Shown here: positions 24,391-35,100 of the stretch, piece by piece | Layout of the letters: each line of letters begins with the position of its first letter | Position numbering within the stretch: position 1 is the stretch's first letter | From: Nemertoderma westbladi | Taxonomy: Eukaryota; Xenacoelomorpha; Nemertodermatida; Nemertodermatidae | Length of the DNA stretch: 64,000 nucleotides | Direction: 5' to 3' | Assembly: GCA_032718475.1 (NCBI GenBank) | Contig: JAUCBJ010006567.1 | Coordinates: forward strand, 1 to 64,000 | Position numbers and translations under genes: made by a program | Notes under the pieces: generated by a model | The model's input: only the letters and a program-made list of their open reading frames with translations | Databases searched by the model: none | Told to the model about the DNA's origin: nothing

Positions 24391-26317
24391 GTGTACTAAT
24401 TAACTAGAAATCTTCATCTCCATATTTCGGAGACTGGATCTGGATTTTATCCAAATTAATTGATGCTTTGCACACTTGTATACAATAGGTGGAAAAAAAT
24501 TCCATAAAAACATTTCGAAATTTTTAATTTTTTACCTAATTAACATAATTTATGCAATTATTTTTTTTAAGCAAAGGCTCTTAGAGGGATGGCCGTATAG
24601 GGGGTGTTAAGCACCACCCAGTCACCATTCATGCCAAATTTTACACGAATTCGTTCATTTTTGGAAAAGACTTTGCACTTTGAAATTTAAAATTTGCATT
24701 CTTCAGAAAATGCATTTAAAGTTTATGGTAATGGTAATTTAATTACAGTCTGCCCATTGTAATGTTGGAATGCACACAGCCTAGCTGAAAATTCTGTTAC
24801 AAAGATTTTATGGGTCGGTGATTTCATTTCTAAAGTCAGTTTTCTCATTTAACTGTGTCATGCCTGCTGAATTGCTGTCCGTCAAAATATAACCGACAGC
24901 TGAACAGACAACGTGGATGACGTCACATATGAAAACTGACATCGGAAATGAAATCAGCAACCTTGAAAACCACCACTACAAAATGTTTACCTATTTGGTA
25001 TGTCTTCCTATTACTTTGACAGACAGATCGCTGGACAGACTGAAAAACCGACAGACAGACATACTGACATAGTAGGATTTGTTAAAAGTGAAAACTGACG
25101 TCAGAAATGAATTTGGCAATCGGGATAACCCCCATAACTAACCGACAGACAGACTGACATACAGACATAATGGACTTCTTTAAACATGAAAACTGACATC
25201 AGAATTGAAATCAGCGACCAGGAAAACCACAACCATTCATTTTTAGCTTGATGGTATGATTTCATTATATTTTGACAGACCGATTTTGACGGACAAACAG
25301 ACTGACAGATAGATATAAAGACAAAATAGTTTTCGTTAAAAGTGAAAACTTACGTTTGGAATGATATCAGCGACCATGAAAACCCATGTAACAAAACTTT
25401 TAGCTAAGATTATTAATGCTTTTGTTATATTATTATAGACAAACCGTCAGAAACACAATCCCACGCGGACACTTTTCACAGACACTGACAGAGTAAGGTT
25501 CACAGACACTGACAGAGTAAGGTTAACATCATCACTCATAACTTTTTAACGACATTAGTTATTAACAAACTGTTTGAAGTTTGGAAATCCTCATAAAAAT
25601 CTGCACTAGAGGGATTGTAAATGAAAAATCGACTTTTTTTTCGGAATTAATTGCTAGAATGTCATAATCCGTCACCAATAAAATGTCAATTGTAATGTGA
25701 TGTTTTCTGTAAATAGGATAATGTAATACTTTTTAATATTTTAATTTTGGATATTAAAATCTTGTAATTTTGAAACTAACTCATTTTTTTAATAAAGTGC
25801 TACCTATGCATACACTCCACTTATACTATGTTGCAGCTAGTATCCGTAGGATATTTGATTAGTGACCCCTTCTATATGGAGAATCCATGTCGCAAACCTT
25901 GTAATTTTATACAAAATGTACCTTTTTAATTAATTTATTATTTTATATAATTATTAATTAAATAGCTATCCATTTCGAACAATGTATCTGGTACTCTTAT
26001 GGATTATTTGTATAAATTTTAGTTTTATCCAAGTCATCTGAACCCCTGAGGCTTGGATGCAGTGAATATGGGTCGAGCCCGGAAGTCTTGAGGATTGGCA
26101 AACAGGTTAGTACTACAGCCCAAATGGCATCGTTCATCTGTCTGTCCGTCTCTATATTTGAACGTCAATAACTCAAGTACTGGATCGGTAAATTTTTTTT
26201 TAGATAAGGCACGTAACACTTTAAGGGGGGGGGGGGGGGTGTTTTTTTTTATTTGTTTATATCTCCAATGTGGTTGAAAAATTCATAGAAAACTATATAC
26301 TAGAGTAGAAATAGAGA
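23803..26317. other. Non-genic region with G run and degenerate repeats
   Basis: No gene seen. It contains the 43-base G run at 24347-24389 and degenerate repeats around 24810-25420. In these, GAAAACTGAC(G/A)TC...GAAATGAA recurs about four times at irregular 100-165-base spacing, mixed with GACAGACAGAC. A second G run lies at about 26224-26239. Confidence 0.5.
24347..24389 (+). repeat. 43-base poly(G) run
   Basis: An uninterrupted run of 43 G. Runs of 15-20 G or C also occur at about 2530, 3190, 4193, 26224, 27615, 32732 and 56180. The exact length is probably unreliable in any assembly. Confidence 0.85.
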
Positions 26318-26325
26318 CCTGTCAC

Positions 26326-27875
26326 TAGTGCTGCGCACTGAATCAATATTTGACTAGTTTCAGTTCCAGTTTCAGTTCGAATAAACCTATTTATTTCAGT
26401 TCCAGTTCCAGTTTCCAAAAAAAATAGTTTCAGTTTCAGTTCTAGTTTCAGTTTGAATGAGGCTGTTTATTTAAGTTCCAGTTTCAGTTCCAGTTCCGGA
26501 AAAAAAATAGTTTCAGTTTCAATTCAAGTTTCATAACAATAATATGTAATAAGAAGGCCTACCGCTGTCATCCTAGCAACCACAATACCGGTACTGTATA
26601 TATATTCAGTACTAACTGTATATATTTATATTTATGGGCCAGTGTTGAGAATTCCAGAATTATACGAATATTAATTATTATCCTACAATAACTGATTAAT
26701 AATTATAGTAGTAGTAATGCAAGGAAGTGCAGGTAATATTAACATTCGCAATACCTTCCCAAAAGTTAATAATTACAAACTCCGCTGGGAGGAGCTGAAA
26801 ACAGGCCTTTACTTATGCCGTAACCGTGTGTATAGTATCAAAGGCTGAACAGAGGCCTACGAGTACTACAGTATAATATTCCAGAATATAAATATTTTAT
26901 AGCCAATCTCTGACCAACTCCATCGCCAAGGGTTATTGTTTTTATCATAGGCTTCTCCCTGCATAGCTTACACTACCTTACAAGGAATATATCGGGGGTG
27001 GATGTTCACGGTAATTCAGTCTTCTGGTGCAAGGCCTACATGCCAGTAACTTTGTATAAGGATTGTTGACATTATTAGAATCGTTCTAGCTAAAACAACG
27101 TACCAGTGCAGCAGAGTAGCTTGGTTCTTTCAACATTTTTTTTATTTTATTATTATTACTAAGTGTTAGTAGTAGTTTGTTGTATGTTTAATTCTGAGCT
27201 GAAATGTTTAGGTTGGGTTATCTGTCAATTATGACATACATCGATACATGTTCACAATTATTATCATAGAATTAATGTAGAAGTAAACTACTTTTTATTC
27301 CACCCTGAAATTGTTTATTGTGCAAATTGGCATCCTACTGAATGTACTATTCTGGCTTCCTTCGCCTTGCGTTCATAAATAAAATAATAATACAATGAGA
27401 AAGACATATTAAGTATAAAAGAAGCAGGGGCAATATAAAAAATCCAAACTTCAAGCTCAAACTGGTTCTTTAGATGATTATTTAACAACCGTAAAGAAGG
27501 CAAAAGTTTCAACTGGAGAAGGAGAATCTTTCGTGCCCATGTAGTTTCCAAATCAACAAAAACTGGTTTTGATATAGGCCTAAGTGACATATCTTTTGTT
27601 TTTTTATTCCCTGGGGGGGGGGGGGGGGGGGGGGCAATATTGTAATTTATGTTTACATTTATTTTCAATTTATTACTTCCAGTTTTCAATTTTCAGGAAT
27701 TTTTATTACAGTTCTAGTTCCAGTTCCAGTATTTCAATATATCACGTTTCAGTTCTAGTTTCAGTTTCAGTTTAAAAAAAATTAAAGTTTCAGTTCCAGT
27801 TCCAGTTCAGAAAAAATGCCAAAAACAATTTCAGTTCGATTTCAGTTCCAGTTTCAGTTTCAGTTCGCAGCACTA
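26326..27875. mobile_element. Non-autonomous hAT-type element, 1550 bp, with 8-bp target duplication
   Basis: The ends TAGTGCTGCGCACTGAA and TTCAGTTCGCAGCACTA are inverted repeats. CCTGTCAC flanks both (26318-26325 and 27876-27883). Both subterminal regions (about 26350-26530 and 27690-27865) are packed with TTTCAGTTCCAG-type repeats, which in hAT elements are typical transposase-binding sites. The interior has a 21-base G run and no transposase; the 124-codon minus frame inside looks accidental. Confidence 0.9.
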
Positions 27876-28485
27876 CCTGTCACTGTTCTCTGGATTCTCC
27901 GGGCAGTTTTTTGATCTCCGGATAGGTCTCTGGTTCCCGGGTATTGAAAACATATATTTTACCCAGAGATCAGTGATTTTTCAAATTAAAAATATATATT
28001 TATTTTGTACAAGATAAATGAAAAATGAAGATTTTATCACAAAAATTTTTTTACTATAAAAATAATTACTTCAATTTTTAACTATTTTTAATATTCCACT
28101 TCAACAAAATTATATAGCAACTTTTACCCTATGTTTAAGCATGACTCATACTAAATGAACCGGTAATCTTCTATTTAATTTAAGGTGCGTTTCATTTTAA
28201 GTTAAATTTGCACCTAAAGACTTAAAGAGGGTTCTTATTTAAGAATAAGTTTTCTTAATTTGATCTTCCATAAAGTTTACATGTAAAAGTAAAGGCAGAG
28301 CTCTTTTTACCTTGTTGTAGGCTATATATTACGCCGACCAAAATAAGAGAACGAGCGTAACGAGACTTGCAATAGGGTCGAATAGAGTAATGGACCTGTG
28401 CACTAAGCACTAACTAATTATAAGTAAAAAATAAGCGAAGTCTCTGATCTCCGGTATTTTTCAAAATAATTCTCTGGGTAGGTCT

Positions 28486-28585
28486 CTGTTTCACCGGGGG
28501 TCTCTGTTTCACCGGGGGTCTCTGGTTCACCGGGGGTCTCTGGTTCACCGGGGGTCTCTAGTTCACCGGGGGTCTCTGTTTCAAC
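28486..28585. repeat. 18-bp tandem repeat, about 6 copies
   Basis: The unit TCTCTGGTTCACCGGGGG is repeated about six times with T/G and A/G variants. It gives an artefactual ETPGE-repeat frame on the minus strand. Confidence 0.85.
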
Positions 28586-28820
28586 TCTACTATATACCAT
28601 CGAAAAGAGAATGAACAAATGTAAAATAAGGATGTGAAAGAAATGCAAATTTTTTGGCGCCCCCTAGCGGCTGGTGTTTTAAAAAATTTCTATAGAAAGT
28701 CTACTCCGTCTTTTTTTCATTTTTATTTTTCGATAGCACATTTTTTGGAACCAGCATGCTCATTTTCATCATATCATATTTTCACCACCTTTTGTATTTT
28801 CATTTTCTATTTCTGATAAT

Positions 28821-30544
28821 GGGGTAGACGACTCGGAAATTTTTTTTCGAGTTTTCGTTGGTTTCATGTGAAAGAGAATGTGAAAAAACCCCAGAGAGCA
28901 ATTTTACTTCAAAAAAATTAATATTGGCCGAGTTAGAGCGATTTTAAAACGCAAAATTAGCAACATCGAAAAATCAGGCCGTTTCAGAAAACTGCACGAA
29001 TGACGTCAGCCATAACACAGCAACAGTCGTCAAGCGCAGTTGATTGGCTAATATAAAGTATAAAATATTGTGTATCTAAAATAAAATAAATAATAAATGT
29101 AGCTAAGTATTTATTTGGATGTGTATTTGTGTTGTGTTAAAAATCGATTATAGGACAGCGGTATGGAGGCAAATTATTCATATCAAGTTAATTATTCCAG
29201 AATAATATTGATTTCGCCCATGAATTATTGATAACTATCAATGCTATTTGGAATTCAATAAACTTGTATAAAAATAATTGCAATCGAACAAGTGCGAATC
29301 CACAATCTAATCCAAAGTAATCTAAGTTTTGAAGCTTAATAAAACATCAATATGCTACTGGATTTCTACCACCTGGCAGTTTTAGCTACAAAATATGTTT
29401 TATTTTTATAGCTAACAACTGTAGTGGTACTGGTCCAGTATGCGTACACCCCCCACCAAAAGTTTTTGATAATTTCTTTTTTTGAAATGTACCAAAACAT
29501 GTTAGCTATTTGATTTTGAAAAAAATAATGTTCTAGAACAAATATTTTTTGTTCTAGAGCATGCTTTAGACAAAAGCCTGCTTTGTTCTTAAATGCATGG
29601 GATGGTTGGTATAAAATAAATAAAATAATTTATTTTAATATTTTGAAATTTTTCAATAAAATTATGGTGGTAGCTAATAAATTTTAATTTTTTAACAAAT
29701 AGATTTCAATATAAATATTGTTATCGCGATTTTCACTATTTATAGGCAACAGCCCCATTGATTGAGCAACTGATATGGCACACGCTTCCGTTTTTAGGAA
29801 TTCCGTTTTTTCAAACATATTGAAATCGTGCTCATGAGGCCTATCCAGTTTATGATAGTCTCTATTATTGGAATTTTTTTTATTTGTTATTGACATAACT
29901 GCGATAAATTTAAATTCTGCTGTATATAATAGGCCTACTCTTATACTGTATAATGAAATGAATGCTAAATGAAAATGAAAAAGTTTCAATGTTCTAGAAT
30001 AATGTTGCCAGAGTATCATTAAAAAGCTTAAATACTGTTGATATAACGAACTCATAAGATCCTAATACAAACTTTTTTTTTAAAAAGTTCCAGAATAAAA
30101 AATATTTTTTCTATAACATTATTTTTTATAAACAAATAGCTAATAAGTTCTAGAACATATCAAAAATGAAATTATCAAAAACTAGCTAGTACAAAAAATT
30201 TGGTGGGGGGTGTATGCATACTGGACCAGTACCCAAATAATGTATTCTTAACACAACACAAAATCACACGAAATAAATATTAGCTACATTATTTATTTTA
30301 GTTACTAAGAGATTTATATTGTATAGTAACCAATGAACATTTAGTGCTGCACGAGTGACGTCACTCGTGCTGTTTTCTGAAACGGCCTGATTTTTCGATG
30401 TTGTTAATTTTGCGTTTTAAAATTGCTATAACTCGGCAAATATTAATTTTTTTGAAGTAAAATTGATCTCTGGGGTTTTTTCACATGCTCTTTCACATGA
30501 AACCAACGAAAACTCAAAAAAAATTTCCGAGTCGTCTACCCTAT
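28821..30544. mobile_element. Foldback element, about 1.72 kb, with arms of about 330 bp
   Basis: The left arm starts GGGGTAGACGACTCGGAAAT and the right arm ends ATTTCCGAGTCGTCTACCC. Arms match over about 28821-29150 and 30238-30544, including the segment CGAAAAATCAGGCCGTTTC. A second foldback element sits inside it. There is no coding capacity I recognise. No clear target duplication is seen. Confidence 0.8.
29428..30231. mobile_element. Inner foldback element, 804 bp, with TACTGGTCCAGTATG ends
   Basis: TACTGGTCCAGTATGC begins the left arm and GCATACTGGACCAGTA ends the right arm. CACCCCCCACCAAA and TTTGGTGGGGGGTG then pair. Arms are rich in TTCTAGAA/TTCCAGAA palindromes. It lies entirely within the 28821-30544 element, so it probably inserted later. 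Confidence 0.75.
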
Positions 30545-31734
30545 TGGCAATTTTGTAAAGAAAATCAAAATATTTTAAAAAATTAAAAACCCATGTTTTT
30601 TCTAATTTTTCATTTAAAAAAAGGGAAATATTTTGAAATCAAGAAAACTGGTCGAAATTTATTGAAGCTTATGAAATTACCAAAAAATAAAAAATTACAA
30701 AAAGAAATTTAAGAAATGGCGGAGGAGTAGTATTTTTCGTGTGAAAAAATGTCATTTAGAGATAATTGCCTTCAAAGTTCAAACCTTCCCGCGCATAATT
30801 GCATGGATGGGGTATGGTTGGTTAATAGCGTCTGACAGGAATGAAGCACACCACCGAGCTAAAATTAAATAGATTTATGGAGGTTTTCGGGGTAGCTGAT
30901 TTCATTTCCGAAGGCAGTTTTAACATTTGGTGGAATCTAGTCTGCCCGTCGGTCGGTTGTCTGTCTGTCTTACAGATTGCCAGACGCAGACAGATATTCC
31001 ACGATAACTAGAAACGTTATAAATAACCAAAACAGTAAACGAAAGTCGATAAAGGAGAATAGAAAGTGATTGATTCCAAAGTAAACTTTGGTAGATGAAA
31101 ACGTGTCTGTATCATAAAGGGAGTTAACTAGTTTCATAAGTTTTAATGATTCTCAAGAGAAGCACAATATCAAAAGCTTTAGAATGACCCCTGAATCCCG
31201 AAAATTGGTTCAAAATTTCAAAAGTTACGACTAATTACATTAAATGGATGAAATGAAAGTATGAAATGGATTATCTTTTTTATACTTTATTTCCCCCCTT
31301 TCACACTGATAAAAATATTAGTGTAATAAAATGAGGTTAATTTATAGTTTATTGTTATGCTTTACTTATCATATCATATTTAACACAAAATAATTAATAA
31401 ATTAATTGAAATACTAGTAAAATTAATTTAAAAAATCATTAACTCAGATCATATTTTAGTGCAACCTAGGCTACACCATATAAATCGGCCATTGATGTTC
31501 GATTGCCCTTTATGAAATCATTGTTTTTTATGTTTAGTTTAGATATGGGCTCACCTTTGTGCCAATCGAATATTTTAGTTAAGATGAATATGAAATTTAA
31601 TGAAACTTTCAAAAGATATATTTGACCGATTCGCAATTTCCAATTGAAAAAGTGAAAAACGCTCGATCCTTCTTGAATTTTTTAAATAATCTTACTATCA
31701 AATATTAATAGCTTTACACAGGCTGAAAACTCAC
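30545..31734. other. Non-genic region; no further LDB exon found
   Basis: AT-rich sequence with a copy of the TGATTTCATTTC(T/C) repeat seen near 24815 (about 30897). If the exon at 31735-32509 belongs to an LDB gene, this is intron. I looked on the minus strand for the next exon, which should start near (E)CDNLWWDAF, and did not find it here. Confidence 0.4.
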
Positions 31735-32509
31735 CTCACTGCGTTGCTGTAATCGTTTGTTGAGTTCGAACATGCGGTAATCGGGAGATGGGCAGAATGG
31801 CGCAGGTCTTCTACAAGGAAAAACATTAGAGTTAGTTGGAAATGCTTCACCTGTGTGATAAAAATGGTCATCCGATGACGCCATATAACTTGGTGTAGCC
31901 ATATGATTGGGTGGTCCCATGTAATTGGCTACCGGAACAACCATTGGTGGCCCCATATGACCTGGAGGGGGGTCCATAGGGACACACGAAGCCATGTTAA
32001 TTGATGTTCCAGTTGCGCCACCATGGTTGCTTTGTATCCCATTAGCACCGCCAGGCCCACTGTTACAAGGTATCCCCATATGACTTTGTAGACCCATATG
32101 ATGGGTTGGGGGTCCCATGATAGATGGTGGTCCCATACTACTTGGCAATCTCATAGTGCTTGATGCCCTCTCATCAAAAGGACAGGAATAATGCACAGAA
32201 CTCTCTTTGCCAGCGGGAGTCTCTATTTGCACAGTGGACGTAAATGACGTGTCCATGGAAACATTGTCCAGTTCCACATTAGAGGAAGTCTGCTGGCACT
32301 TGGGTGAGCCATCTAGCTGCCGCGATATGAGGGGGTGCATTTCACTAGGGGTGGCGGCGTCAGGTCTGTCCCTATAGACGCTGGTTTCCCCATACGGAGG
32401 GTTTGAGAAGTCGTCGCTAGAATCCAGAACGCTACTCATCTCAAACAAGTCTTCCAAACTCATTGCATTCCAATTCATTTTTAATATCAATTTGTTATAA
32501 CCAAAGCCA
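31735..32509 (-). CDS. LDB1: LIM domain-binding protein (LDB1/Chip/NLI) N-terminal exon, partial gene
   Basis: LDB proteins bridge LIM-homeodomain and LMO factors and self-dimerise to join enhancers to promoters, with SSBP partners. The key evidence is the end of this exon, DYRMFELNKRLQQRSE, which matches the conserved start of the LDB dimerisation domain (family: YRIFELNKRLQ, followed by EECDNLWWDAF). It is followed at once by a good donor (GAG|GTGAGT), phase 0. The preceding 240 residues are Met/Pro/Gly-rich (MGPP, HMGLQSHMG), as in insect Chip. The ATG at 32478 (MNWNAMSLEDLFEM) could be the start. Alternatively a weak acceptor before 32509 keeps the frame open and joins exon 42538-42741 in phase. 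The rest of the conserved domain is not found in the window. Read through the donor, the frame ends after six more codons. Confidence 0.72.
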
Positions 32510-33030
32510 CTTCACGATATTAAAATATAAGAGTATGAGGAAATACGTTGTTTTTAAATATTATTCTCAATCAAGTGTATCGAATTTGGCAGAAGTTTTA
32601 CAATTATCGATTTTGAGTTGATTAGGATCTCCGTTCTGCATACATTATTAACCAGCTATAAAAACTAATAAACCAATTTAAAATATATCTTTGCGTCAAA
32701 TCTTATTAAATCTTAAAATACTTTAATCAGCAGGGGGGGGGGGGGGAGGGGGGGGGTTAAACTCATCGACTTTTCACTCCCCAAGCGTGAGTAAATTAAC
32801 TCGACTTTACTTATAATACGTAGTTTCTTTCCTCTTTAATAATAATTTTAATGCAAGAAACCCCGAAACCCGTAAACTTTTAAAAACATTAACAAGTTGG
32901 TGTTTGGAAGTTGCAAATTTATTTTATCTATATCAGCCAAATTGAAAATTTTTTAAATAAATAATGTGTCTCTAGGGGGCGCTGTAATTTTGTCCATTTT
33001 GAGGTTTGTTATTAATTTAGAATGTCATTG
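32510..33030. other. Non-genic stretch, probable promoter or intron of the LDB gene
   Basis: AT-rich sequence with a G run interrupted by a single A (about 32732-32756). No gene seen. Confidence 0.4.
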
Positions 33031-35100
33031 TAACACATTAACCGAAGTAGGGTGTCAACCAATGGGACACATTAGCCGAAGTAGGGTGTCAACCAAGTGG
33101 ACACATTAGCCGAAGTAGGGTGTCAACCAATGGGACACATTAGCCGAAGTAGGGTGTCAACCAAGGGGACACATTAGCCGAAGTAGGGTGTCAAGGGGAC
33201 ACAATAGCCGACGTAGGGTGTCAACCAAGGGGACACATTAGCCGAAGTAGGGTGTCAAGGGGACACAATAGCCGACGTAGGGTGTCAACCAAGGGGACAC
33301 ATTAGCCGAAGTAGGGTGTCAAGGGGACACAATAGCCGACGTAGGGTGTCAACCAAGGGGACACATTAGCCGAAGTAGGGTGTCAAGGGGACACAATAGC
33401 CGACGTAGGGTGTCAACCAAGGGGACACATTAGCCGAAGTAGGGTGTCAACCAAGGGGACACATTAGCCGAAGTAGGGTGTCAACCAAGGGGACACATTA
33501 GCCGAAGTAGGGTGTCAACCAAGGGGACACATTAGCCGAAGTAGGGTGTCAAGGGGACACAATAGCCGACGTAGGGTGTCAACCAAGGGGACACATTAGC
33601 CGAAGTAGAGTGTCAAGGGGACACAATAGCCGACGTAGGGTATCAACCAAGTGGACACATTAGCCGAGGTAGGGTGTCAAGGGGACACAATAGCCGACGT
33701 AGGGTGTCAACCAAGTGGACACATTAGCCGAGGTAGGGTGTCAAGGGGACACATTAGCCGACGTAGGGTGTCAACCAAGGGGACACATTAGCCGAAGTAG
33801 GGTGTCGAGGGTACACAATAGCCGACGTATGGTGTCAACCAAGGGGACACATTAGCCGAAGTAGGGTGTCGACTACGGGGACACATTAGCCGAAGTAGGG
33901 TGTCAACCAAGGGGACACATTAGCCGAAGTAGGGTGTCAACCAAGGGGACACATTAACCGAAGTAGGGTGTCAACCAAGGGGACACATTAGCCGAGGTAT
34001 GGTGTCAAGGGGACACAATAGCCGACGTAGGGTGTCAACCAAGGGAACACATTAGCCGAAGTAGGGTGTCAAGGGGACACAATAGCCGACGTATGGTGTC
34101 ATGGAAACCAAGGGGACACAATAGCCGACGTAGGGTGTCAACCAAGGGGACACATTAGCCGAAGTAGGGTGTCGAGGGTACACAATAGCCGACGTATGGT
34201 GTCAACCAAGGGGACACATTAGCCGAAGTAGGGTGTCGACTACGGGGACACATTAGCCGAAGTAGGGTGTCAACCAAGGGGACACATTAGCCGAAGTAGG
34301 GTGTCAACCAAGGGGACACATTAACCGAAGTAGGGTGTCAACCAAGGGGACACATTAGCCGAAGTAGGGTGTCAACCAAGGGGACACATTAGCCGAAGTA
34401 GGGTGTCAACCAAGGGGACACATTAGCCGAAGTAGGGTGTCAACCAAGGGGACACATTAGCCGAAGAAGGGTGTCAACCAAGGGGACACATTAGCCGAAG
34501 TAGGGTGTCAACCAAGGGAACACATTAGCCGAAGTAGGGTGTCAACCAAGGGGACACATTAGCCGAAGTAGGGTGTCAACCAAGTGGACACATTAGCCGA
34601 AGTAGGGTGTCAACCAAGGGGACACATTAGCCGAAGTATGGTGTCATGGAAACCAAGGGGACACATTAGCCGAAGAAGGGTGTCAACCAAGGGGACACAT
34701 TAGCCGAAGAAGGGTGTCAAGGTCAACCAAGGGGACACATTAGCCGAAGTATGGTGTCATGGAAACCAGGGGGACACATTAGCCGAAGAAGGGTGTCAAC
34801 CAAGGGGACACATTAGCCGAAGAAGGGTGTCAACCAAGTGGACACATTAACCGAAGTAGGGTGTCAACCAAGGGGACACATTAGCCGAAGTATGGTGTCA
34901 TGGAAACCAAGGGGACACATTAGCCGAAGAAGGGTGTCAAGGTCAACCAAGGGGACACATTAGCCGAAGTATGGTGTCATGGAAACCAAGGGGACACATT
35001 AGCCGAAGTAGGGTGTCAACCAATGGGAGACATTAGCCGAAGAAGGGTGTCAACCAAGGGGACACATTAGCCGAAGTAGGGTGTCATCTAAGGCGACACA
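33031..35100. repeat. VNTR of 34-bp and 30-bp units, about 63 copies
   Basis: The long unit is GGGGACACATTAGCCGAAGT + AGGGTGTCAACCAA (34 bp). The short unit lacks CCAA and often reads ACACAATAGCCGACGT (30 bp). The two alternate regularly from about 33180 to 33830 and again near 34000-34200. The long unit alone dominates later. A third type carrying GTCATGGAAACCA appears from 34090 on. The array abuts the 59-bp satellite directly. Confidence 0.93.

Noticed and set aside
27315-27689. 124-codon minus frame with poly-proline as a possible transposase
   Set aside because: The prolines come from a G run and no hAT transposase motif is present.
28418-28648. ETPGE-repeat protein frame
   Set aside because: Produced by an 18-bp tandem repeat; no supporting flanking coding sequence.
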